Assembly (NCBI GenBank): GCA_015490105.1
Contig: WFYK01000210.1
Location: 1 to 5,190 of the forward strand
From: Aquificaceae bacterium
Lineage (GTDB): Bacteria; Aquificota; Aquificia; Aquificales; Aquificaceae
Length of the DNA: 5,190 nt
Direction of reading: 5' to 3'
Part shown: piece by piece, positions 1 through 4,527 of the stretch
Numbering within the stretch: the stretch's first letter is position 1
Layout: the number at the start of each line of letters is the position of its first letter
Notes under the pieces: model-generated
Told to the model about the DNA's origin: nothing
The model's database searches: none
The model's input: the letters and a program-made list of their open reading frames with translations, nothing else
Program-made: the position numbers and the translations under genes

Positions 1-466
1 AGAGGAAAAAAAGAACTTCCCTGAGGTGGAGGTAGAGCACCTTTATGTAGATAACTGTGCAATGCAGTTGGTGAGGAGACCGAACTCCTTCGATGTGATC
101 GTAACGGGTAACATCTTCGGTGATATCCTCTCGGACGAAGCGGGTGTTGTAGTAGGAAGCTTGGGTATGCTTCCCTCCGCAAGCGTAGGAGATCGATACG
201 CCCTGTACGAGCCCGTTCACGGATCCGCTCCTGACATAGCGGGAAAAGGCATAGCAAATCCAATAGCCACGATCCTCTCCGCAGGTATGATGCTAAAGTA
301 TTCCTTCAACATGGATGAAGCCTCCGCTCTTATTGAGAAAGCCATAGATGAAACCTTAAAGCAAGGCTACAGAACACCCGACATTTACTCCGAAGGGGCT
401 AAGAAGGTAGGAACCCAAGAGATGACAGAAAAAATAATTGAGAACTTGAGGAGATTGGCCAAATGA
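1..466 (+). CDS. leuB: 3-isopropylmalate dehydrogenase, C-terminal part (5' end outside window)
   Basis: This enzyme performs the NAD-dependent oxidative decarboxylation of 3-isopropylmalate in leucine biosynthesis, in the cytoplasm. The open frame enters from the left edge (codons in phase from base 2, reading EEKKNFPEVEVEH), so a GTG at 26 is not the true start. Visible family motifs are YVDNCAMQLVRRP, then FDVIVTGNIFGDILSDEA with the metal-binding aspartates, then GSLGMLPSAS, then YEPVHGSAPDIAGKGIANP. The last is the NAD-adenine loop, with Asp as in NAD-dependent enzymes rather than the NADP type of isocitrate dehydrogenase. The C-terminal end (RTPDIYSEGAKKVGTQEM) is complete. About 155 residues are present of a family length near 360. 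Its stop overlaps the next start as ATGA (463-466), which suggests translational coupling. A related beta-decarboxylating dehydrogenase (homoisocitrate or tartrate type) is possible but less likely from these motifs. Confidence 0.95.
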   Translation, partial: EEKKNFPEVEVEHLYVDNCAMQLVRRPNSFDVIVTGNIFGDILSDEAGVVVGSLGMLPSASVGDRYALYEPVHGSAPDIAGKGIANPIATILSAGMMLKYSFNMDEASALIEKAIDETLKQGYRTPDIYSEGAKKVGTQEMTEKIIENLRRLAK

Positions 467-1959
467 GGGCCCTGTTTCTTATCTTAGTTGTCCTTACTCT
501 TTCGTTCGGAAGTGACCTTCAAAAGGTCCGGGACTTCTTCTCAAGGGAGGGATACGTAGTTGATGTTATGGAAGGTAAGGTTTTTCTGGATCTTGGAAAG
601 GGCAGGGTGTTCGTGGGAGAAAGGTTTGAAGCTCGTTGGGGAGGAAAAGAGATAACACACCCGGTAACGGGTGAAGTGCTCGGAACAGTGGGAGGTAAGA
701 GGGCGATTCTCGAAGTAGCTAAGGTAGAGGACAGATTTTCGGTAGCGGAGGTAGTCGAGGGAGATATCCCCGAAAGAGGTGTAAAGGTCAAACTTGTCGC
801 GGATAGGGTATGCTTTCAAGGGTCGGAAGAGACACGCTTTAAACTCGGCTCTGTGGTGGGTGAGTTTGCTAAAGAGGACTGTCTTTATAAGATCGTGGAA
901 CTTGAAGAGGGTATAGGGATAGAGTTTAAGGGCAGAGCGGTGGCTTTCTTTCCGATTGAGAAACCCCGGAAAGTTGTTATAACCGCACCGGAACGCAAGG
1001 GCCTTCCTCAGGAGATCAGAGCTAAATCCGATCTCGTAGCGTCTTTTACATTTCTACCCCTTTCCGCGGACCTTTGTAACCTGAGAGGCGAGGGCAAAAA
1101 CCAGCTTGTAGTCCTTTCGGAGGACTTTTTGATACTTTACGAACTGTCCAACGGGAAAACGGAAGAGATAACAAGGTTGAGGACACCCGCGGGTTACCCC
1201 CTTTGGGTCCAGTGCGCGGATTTAGAAGGAAAAGGAAGGGATCTGGTTATTTTGAACTTCGTGAGCGGAGAGAGTGGGCAATCTAACGTTTACAGTTTTC
1301 TTGCGGGTGAGCTTGTTCCGAGGATAGAGAAATACCCTTACTTTCTTAAAGCTCTCGATCCCGAAAGACCTGGGGAGACCCTAATAGCTCAGTCCTTCGA
1401 TTCCCGTGACCTTTGGGGAGATGTTTTCAAGGTAAAAATCGAAGGAGATCAATTGGAGGAACTTGAAAAGGTGTCCTTCCCACAGGGTTTCAGACTGGAC
1501 TCCGCCGTTCAGATAGGGGACATTTTGATATTTTCCGATGAGGACGGAGTTTTAAGGGTTCTAAAGGAGGGTAAGGAGATCTTTGCCCAGGAGAACTTTG
1601 GAGGATCTTATATAACCGCTGAGTTCAGCGACCTTTACGAAGACGAGGACGCTTACGTTTTTTGGCCACGTTTTGCGAGGCTGAAAGTCGGGGATTCGTA
1701 TTTCGGCGTGGTGGCTAAGAACGTTACAAGTCCAGTTCACAAGTTCTTAGGAGTTATAAAGTTTTCCGAAGGAAAGGTGTTTTTGGTGGACGTTAGCTCT
1801 GAAAGTGTAAAACTCAGAGAGGTCAGGGGTGTGGTTTTGAAAGAGGCAATTCAAGCTCTAATAGAGGGAGACAAGGGGGAGATATACGCCCTTACCGCGG
1901 TCAAGGGAACGCTCAGCAGTAGCGGTGAGCTTGTAAAACTCAAACTGGAAGGTTTCTGA
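463..1959 (+). CDS. Predicted exported protein with FlgT/CsgG-like N-terminal region and FG-GAP-like repeats; function unknown
   Basis: I do not recognise a named gene. The 498-residue protein starts with a signal peptide (MRALFLILVVLTLSFGS, cleavage probably near residue 17), so it is likely periplasmic or outer-membrane associated. Residues 38-110 (GKVFLDLGKGRVFVGERF, HPVTGEVLGTVGG, AILEVAKVEDRFSVAEVVEG) follow the beta-rich pattern seen in the C-terminal domain of FlgT and related lipoprotein-type envelope proteins. Residues about 190-270 hold two FG-GAP/VCBS-like units, SADLCNLRGEGKNQLVVL and CADLEGKGRDLVIL, and the rest is beta-rich, consistent with a propeller. The ATG overlaps the leuB stop (ATGA), with GAGGAG at 448-453 as ribosome binding site, 9 bases before the start. 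The next gene, fabZ, follows after 13 bases, so the protein sits inside a metabolic operon without obvious functional kinship. Domain assignments are by eye and tentative; the reading frame itself is secure. Confidence 0.8.
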   Translation: MRALFLILVVLTLSFGSDLQKVRDFFSREGYVVDVMEGKVFLDLGKGRVFVGERFEARWGGKEITHPVTGEVLGTVGGKRAILEVAKVEDRFSVAEVVEGDIPERGVKVKLVADRVCFQGSEETRFKLGSVVGEFAKEDCLYKIVELEEGIGIEFKGRAVAFFPIEKPRKVVITAPERKGLPQEIRAKSDLVASFTFLPLSADLCNLRGEGKNQLVVLSEDFLILYELSNGKTEEITRLRTPAGYPLWVQCADLEGKGRDLVILNFVSGESGQSNVYSFLAGELVPRIEKYPYFLKALDPERPGETLIAQSFDSRDLWGDVFKVKIEGDQLEELEKVSFPQGFRLDSAVQIGDILIFSDEDGVLRVLKEGKEIFAQENFGGSYITAEFSDLYEDEDAYVFWPRFARLKVGDSYFGVVAKNVTSPVHKFLGVIKFSEGKVFLVDVSSESVKLREVRGVVLKEAIQALIEGDKGEIYALTAVKGTLSSSGELVKLKLEGF

Positions 1960-1972
1960 TAATATAAAAGCC

Positions 1973-2422
1973 ATGGACATACAAGAGATAATGACTATAC
2001 TCCCCCACAGGTATCCCCTCCTTCTCGTGGACAGAATAATCGAATACGAAGAGGGAAAAAGGATAGTAGGGATTAAAAACGTCTCCGTGAACGAACCTGT
2101 CTTTCAAGGTCACTTTCCTGATTTTCCTCTCTTTCCGGGAGTCTACATCCTCGAGGCGATGGCCCAAGTTGGCGGAATATTGATGATAAAGTCTTTGAAT
2201 CTTGAGATCGGAAAATACGCTGTTGTCTTTGCGGGGATAGATGAGGCACGCTTCAAAAGGCCCGTTTTCCCCGGAGACCAGCTCGTCCTTGAACTGGAAA
2301 CGATTTCCTTAAAGAAGAGCCTCTCTAAAATGAAAGGGACCGCTAAGGTGGAAAATACCGTAGTAGCACAGGCGGTTCTCTACGCTGCTGCAAGGAGGCT
2401 CGAAGAAGTTCAAAGGCGTTGA
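1973..2422 (+). CDS. fabZ: (3R)-hydroxyacyl-[acyl-carrier-protein] dehydratase FabZ
   Basis: FabZ removes water from 3-hydroxyacyl-ACP to give trans-2-enoyl-ACP in type II fatty-acid elongation, in the cytoplasm. The 149-residue length is normal for the hot-dog-fold family. Motifs in order are ILPHRYPLLLVDRI (residues 9-22), GHFPDFPLFPGVYILEAMAQVGG with the catalytic His in GHFP and the catalytic Glu in LEAMAQ, then FAGIDEARFKRPVFPGDQL. The tunnel segment PDFPLF replaces the more common PGHPIMP or PGYPVMP, a conservative oddity. ATG 1973 is the first start that keeps the complete N-terminus. No good Shine-Dalgarno sequence lies before it (AATATAAAAGCC), so it probably relies on coupling with the upstream gene, which ends 13 bases earlier. 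Confidence 0.95.
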   Translation: MDIQEIMTILPHRYPLLLVDRIIEYEEGKRIVGIKNVSVNEPVFQGHFPDFPLFPGVYILEAMAQVGGILMIKSLNLEIGKYAVVFAGIDEARFKRPVFPGDQLVLELETISLKKSLSKMKGTAKVENTVVAQAVLYAAARRLEEVQRR

Positions 2423-2429
2423 AGATCCG

Positions 2430-2457
2430 TTGCAAAATTCCCTAAAGGATCTATCTT
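2430..2457 (+). promoter_or_regulatory. Possible sigma70-type promoter before the DUF2892 gene
   Basis: TTGCAA (2430-2435) and TATCTT (2452-2457) are separated by 16 bases, an acceptable but weak -35/-10 pair. It lies in the only sizeable gap upstream of SRP RNA and would start transcription near 2464. That start would cut into the 5' arm of the hairpin at 2459-2497 and leave only its inner part. The call is by eye. Confidence 0.3.
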
Positions 2458-2458
2458 T

Positions 2459-2497
2459 AATCCACTTTCTGAAAACCTCCTAAGGAGGAGGTGGATT
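2459..2497 (+). promoter_or_regulatory. Nested inverted repeats that can sequester the ribosome binding site of the DUF2892 gene
   Basis: AATCCAC (2459-2465) is perfectly complementary to GTGGATT (2491-2497), whose end is one base before the ATG at 2499. Inside it, CCTCC (2476-2480) can pair with either of two overlapping GGAGG copies (2484-2488 or 2487-2491); with the second copy the pairing extends to ACCTCC/GGAGGT with a six-base loop. The GGAGG copies are the gene's Shine-Dalgarno sequence, so the RNA can hide it. Pairing is seen directly; a regulatory role such as a thermosensor or protein-bound leader is inference. Confidence 0.5.
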
Positions 2498-2498
2498 C

Positions 2499-2705
2499 AT
2501 GACCATGGACAGGCTCCTTCGTTTAACTTCCGGAACTATTTTGATTATCTTTTTCTTTTATGGTCTGATGGGTTCCAACGTTCACTGGTTTTGGAAAGCT
2601 CTAATTCTTTTTATGGGTATCGGACAGGTTCAGTCTGCCTTCACCAACTGGTGTCCGGTAGTTCCTATATACCGCTTCTTCGGTATTAAAGAGTGCAGAT
2701 GCTAA
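2499..2705 (+). CDS. Small two-helix membrane protein, YgaP transmembrane-domain / DUF2892 type
   Basis: The 68-residue protein has two hydrophobic segments, about residues 9-25 (LTSGTILIIFFFYGLMG) and 30-48 (WFWKALILFMGIGQVQSAF). They are followed by a cysteine-containing tail, NWCPVVPIYRFFGIKECRC. The CP-x(n)-FGI-x-x-C ending matches the pattern of DUF2892, the membrane domain found at the C-terminus of YgaP-type rhodanese proteins and as stand-alone small proteins. No rhodanese domain is present here. Cysteines at 52, 66 and 68 could take part in thiol or sulfur chemistry, but the function of stand-alone members is unknown to me. ATG 2499 is favoured over ATG 2505 by spacing from the strong AAGGAGGAGG ribosome binding site (2482-2491). 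The gene stands between fabZ and SRP RNA and may be its own transcription unit. Confidence 0.8.
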   Translation: MTMDRLLRLTSGTILIIFFFYGLMGSNVHWFWKALILFMGIGQVQSAFTNWCPVVPIYRFFGIKECRC

Positions 2706-2707
2706 CG

Positions 2708-2716
2708 TGCTATATT
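2708..2716 (+). promoter_or_regulatory. Extended -10 promoter for SRP RNA
   Basis: TGC followed by TATATT forms a TGn-TATATT extended -10 element. The expected initiation point, about 7 bases downstream, falls at 2723-2724, exactly where the SRP RNA stem begins. The -35 region at the usual distance (about 2688-2693, AAAGAG) is poor, which is compatible with an extended -10 promoter. It lies just after the DUF2892 stop codon. Confidence 0.6.
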
Positions 2717-2723
2717 TATAAGT

Positions 2724-2803
2724 AGCCCCGCAACGGGACAGGGTGAACCCCCCCAGGCCCGAAAGGGAGCAAGGGTAAGCCCGCCGTCTCGGGTGCGGGG
2801 TCA
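2724..2803 (+). ncRNA. ffs: Small bacterial signal recognition particle RNA (4.5S type)
   Basis: This RNA binds Ffh and forms the SRP that targets nascent membrane proteins to FtsY and the translocon. The hallmark helix-8 core is intact: CAGG (2754-2757) faces AGCA (2768-2771) in the symmetric loop, capped by CCC-GAAA-GGG (2758-2767), a GNRA tetraloop. The asymmetric loop follows, with GAACC on the 5' side and CCC (2751-2753) pairing with GGG (2773-2775). The basal helix is GCCCCGCA (2725-2732) with TGCGGGGT (2794-2801), and CGGGAC (2734-2739) with GTCTCG (2786-2791). The RNA is the short form of about 80 nt, without an Alu domain. Ends are estimated from the terminal helix. No U-tract terminator follows; the next gene's ribosome binding site starts 9 bases later, so the 3' end is probably made by processing. 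Confidence 0.93.
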
Positions 2804-2811
2804 AAATATGC

Positions 2812-2816
2812 GGAGG
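2812..2816 (+). promoter_or_regulatory. Ribosome binding site GGAGG that fixes the start at ATG 2822
   Basis: GGAGG lies 5 bases before ATG 2822 and is part of the longer anti-16S match GGAGGTGAT. A GTG at 2816 is in frame but sits within this site, so it is not the start. The site begins only 9 bases after the SRP RNA end. Confidence 0.8.
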
Positions 2817-2821
2817 TGATC

Positions 2822-3049
2822 ATGTCTTCGCAGACCCTGACCGCAAAGTTAAAAGATCTTAAAGAGGCAAGAAAGCGCGGAGATCTAAACCCGAGGGAGT
2901 TCTATATAAAGCTTCTAAACCTTACCTGTGAAGTCATGCAGGAACTTATCGACGAGGACATCAGTGACGAGGACGTGAAAAAGCAGATACCCCTGATTTT
3001 GGCCTTTATAGAGGATCAGATAGACAAGCTTGGCCAGAGGGGTCATTGA
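2822..3049 (+). CDS. Small helical hypothetical protein upstream of dnaX
   Basis: I do not recognise this 75-residue protein. It is soluble, highly charged and predicted to be mostly helical. A basic first half (LTAKLKDLKEARKRGDLNPREFYIKLLNL) is followed by an acidic segment (ELIDEDISDEDVKKQ) and a final helix (IPLILAFIEDQIDKL). No signal peptide, membrane segment, zinc motif or catalytic motif is visible. The ATG at 2822 is set by a strong ribosome binding site. The stop overlaps the dnaX start as TGATG (3047-3051), so translation of dnaX is probably coupled to it. It is not the YbaB/EbfC-type protein often found beside dnaX. A link to replication is suggested only by position. Confidence 0.8.
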   Translation: MSSQTLTAKLKDLKEARKRGDLNPREFYIKLLNLTCEVMQELIDEDISDEDVKKQIPLILAFIEDQIDKLGQRGH

Positions 3050-4236
3050 TGTATGTTCCTCTGGCACGAAAGTATAGGCCTTCGCGTTTTTCTGAAGTTG
3101 TAGGTCAAGAAGTTCCCGTAAGGGTTTTGAAGAATGCGGTAAAAGAAGGAAGAGTTGCCAACGCCTACCTGTTTGCGGGACCGCGGGGCGTGGGGAAAAC
3201 CACCCTCGCGAGGGTTTTTACAAAAGCCCTCAACTGTTTAAATCCCGAAGAAGGAGAACCGTGCGGTGAGTGTGAAAATTGCAAGGAGATAGAAAGGGGT
3301 TCTTTTCCTGATCTCGTGGAAATAGACGCAGCGTCAAACCGCGGAATAGACGACATCAGGGCCTTAAAAGAAAATGTGTCCTACGCACCTTTGAAGGGTG
3401 AGTATAAGGTTTACATCATAGATGAGGCACACATGCTCACCCGTGAGGCCTTCAACGCACTCTTGAAAACCCTCGAAGAGCCTCCTCCCAGAACCGTCTT
3501 TATACTTTGCACCACCGAGCACGAAAGGATACCTCCTACCATAGTATCCAGATGCCAGCGCTTGCTCTTCAGAAGGGTTCAAGAAGATCTGATAGTGGAC
3601 CACCTAAAGAATGTCTGCTCTAAAGAAGGCATAGAAGCGGAAGAAAGGGCTTTAAAAACCGTAGCGCGCGTATCTGAGGGATGTCTCAGGGACGCTCTTT
3701 CCTTGCTGGATCAGGTGTCGGTCTTCTCGGAGGGTAAAGTAACCTCTCAAGCGGTAGAAGAGGTTCTCGGTATAGTCGGTGAGGAGAAGATCTTTGAATT
3801 TATGGAAAAACTCTTCCGAGGAGACGTGGAAGGGTGTATAGCCTTCTTGAGAGATATTTACTTTAAGGGATACAATCTTATGAGGTTTTGGGAAAGTTTG
3901 GAATCAGAACTCTCTAACTTAGCCCTATATAAGGCTCTCAAAGACCCTGCAAAGGTAATTGAGGTCAAAGAACACTACAAGCGCTTTCAAGACATACCTC
4001 TTGAGAGGATACTTTACCTTGAAACCTTAGTAAACAGGGGTAAGGTTGACGCTCGCACCCGTGACTCCCTCAAAGCCTTTGAATTGGCTATAGTGAAAAG
4101 CTCACTCGTAGGAGAGGTTTTGTCCCTTGGAGAGGTGGTAAAAAGAATACAGAACGCTACCCAGCAGGTAAACGATAGGGAGGGAGAAAAAGAGGTAAAA
4201 AAAAACCTGACAGCGGATACGACGAAGCTGTTTTGA
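3049..4236 (+). CDS. dnaX: DNA polymerase III subunit gamma/tau (clamp-loader ATPase), zero-frame product
   Basis: DnaX is the motor subunit of the clamp loader that opens the beta clamp and places it on primed DNA. The 395-residue zero-frame protein shows RKYRP at 7-11, Walker A GPRGVGKT (44-51), zinc cysteines at 63, 72, 75 and 78 (C..CGEC..C), Walker B VYIIDEAH (121-128), the SRC motif with arginine finger (167-169) and sensor 2 GCLRDAL (211-217). The helical collar domain III runs to about residue 355. After that only a short polar linker and the ending TTKLF remain, so it lacks most of the C-terminal region that binds polymerase and helicase in long tau proteins. ATG 3049 (TGATG overlap; AGAGGGG upstream) is preferred to an in-frame TTG at 3046. 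An A9 run at 4197-4205 near the end probably allows a second, longer product. Confidence 0.96.
   Translation: MYVPLARKYRPSRFSEVVGQEVPVRVLKNAVKEGRVANAYLFAGPRGVGKTTLARVFTKALNCLNPEEGEPCGECENCKEIERGSFPDLVEIDAASNRGIDDIRALKENVSYAPLKGEYKVYIIDEAHMLTREAFNALLKTLEEPPPRTVFILCTTEHERIPPTIVSRCQRLLFRRVQEDLIVDHLKNVCSKEGIEAEERALKTVARVSEGCLRDALSLLDQVSVFSEGKVTSQAVEEVLGIVGEEKIFEFMEKLFRGDVEGCIAFLRDIYFKGYNLMRFWESLESELSNLALYKALKDPAKVIEVKEHYKRFQDIPLERILYLETLVNRGKVDARTRDSLKAFELAIVKSSLVGEVLSLGEVVKRIQNATQQVNDREGEKEVKKNLTADTTKLF
4177..4232 (+). other. Candidate programmed -1 frameshift / transcriptional slippage cassette in dnaX
   Basis: AGGGAGGGAG (4177-4186) ends exactly 10 bases before an A9 run (4197-4205). Zero-frame codons over the run are GTA AAA AAA AAC, so both A-AAA-AAA (4197-4203) and A-AAA-AAC (4200-4206) satisfy the X-XXY-YYZ slippery pattern. 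Downstream, ACAGC (4210-4214) can pair with GCTGT (4227-4231), with a possible G-T pair (4209/4232) and a 12-base loop; a second GCTGT at 4247-4251 is an alternative partner. The order SD-like AGGGAG, 10-base spacer, A-rich slip site and stem-loop is that of E. coli dnaX, and an A9 slip site is known for transcriptional slippage in Thermus thermophilus dnaX. The stem here is weak, especially at high temperature, so slippage by RNA polymerase may be the more likely mechanism. Confidence 0.6.
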
Positions 4237-4298
4237 AGGCTAAAGAGCTGTTCGGGGCCAAAATACTTAGATATGAGGAAAAAAGAAGTAAAGGCTAA
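4206..4298 (+). CDS. dnaX: -1 frame extension of dnaX (tau-like C-terminal tail)
   Basis: After a -1 shift, or one added A in the A9 run, translation continues with PDSGYDEAVLKAK, then ELFGAKILRYEEKRSKG, and stops at TAA 4296-4298. This adds 30 residues after residue 386, giving about 416 in all. The segment AVLKAKELFGAKIL resembles the conserved end of many DnaX/tau proteins (pattern V-x-x-A-x-x-LFG-x-x-I/L), whereas the zero-frame ending LTADTTKLF does not look like a domain. It also fills the 36-base gap before the next gene and overlaps that gene by 26 bases. If the A run is miscounted by one base in the assembly, this tail would simply be the only true end of dnaX. Confidence 0.6.
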   Translation, partial: PDSGYDEAVLKAKELFGAKILRYEEKRSKG

Positions 4299-4527
4299 GG
4301 TTCTCAGGGTCAGGGTCCCAATAGAAGAGGTGGGTCTTTTGAGCGCCCTGATTGACGGGCTCGGTCGGGTTGCTTTGGCAAGAACGCGGGAAAAGGGTAA
4401 GGGAGAAGTAGATCTCATAGCACCGCCTCAAAGGTTTACCGAACTTCTTAAAGCTGTAGAGGGTATGAAAAAGCATGTGAGGGACTTAGAGATAGTGGGA
4501 GAGGTTCATGATTGGCACTCTTCTTAG
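4273..4527 (+). CDS. Small DUF4911-like protein, function unknown
   Basis: The 84-residue protein has a beta strand (KAKVLRVRVP), a helix (IEEVGLLSALIDGLGRVALARTR), a strand (GEVDLIAPP) and a helix (RFTELLKAVEGMKKHV) ending in a strand. This alternating pattern and the R-x-x-x-x-E-V-G-L-L-x-A-L-I-D-G start suggest the DUF4911 family, a small ferredoxin-like fold of unknown role; the match is by memory and tentative. No membrane segment or catalytic motif is seen. ATG 4273 keeps the whole first strand. There is no proper Shine-Dalgarno sequence before it (CGGGGCC lies 13 bases upstream), so initiation may depend on ribosomes that read the -1 dnaX tail and stop at 4298, 23 bases past this start. 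It overlaps the next gene by 20 bases. Confidence 0.75.
   Translation: MRKKEVKAKVLRVRVPIEEVGLLSALIDGLGRVALARTREKGKGEVDLIAPPQRFTELLKAVEGMKKHVRDLEIVGEVHDWHSS

Noticed and set aside
26..28. GTG at 26 as start of a short separate gene.
   Set aside because: The frame is open to the left edge and the residues before it (EEKKNFPE) continue the LeuB sequence, so the gene is truncated by the window rather than starting here.
1931..1968. AT-rich TGATAATATAAAAG before fabZ, considered as a promoter -10 element.
   Set aside because: TTGTAA at 1931 would need a spacer of 21 bases or more to GATAAT (1958-1963), and the tight gene spacing suggests readthrough from leuB.
2423..2452. Inverted repeat AGATCC (2423-2428) / GGATCT (2447-2452) just after the fabZ stop, considered as a terminator.
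   Set aside because: The stem is only 6 bases with an 18-base loop and is followed by ATCTTTAA rather than a run of T. This is too weak to call, although it might be a protein site.
2601..2804. Minus-strand open frame of 67 codons across the SRP RNA.
   Set aside because: It lies antisense to the DUF2892 gene and the SRP RNA, has no ribosome binding site, and its composition is explained by the reverse complement of these features.
4197..4205. A9 run as a plain sequencing or assembly error in a homopolymer.
   Set aside because: It cannot be excluded. However, AGGGAG at exactly 10 bases, the double slippery pattern and known slippage at dnaX in other bacteria make a functional site more likely, so it is reported as a finding with this caveat.
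4014..4418. Minus-strand open frame of 134 codons antisense to the dnaX end and the DUF4911-like gene.
   Set aside because: It is rich in Ser, Thr, Phe and Arg in the way antisense shadows are, overlaps two well-supported genes, and shows no recognisable motif.
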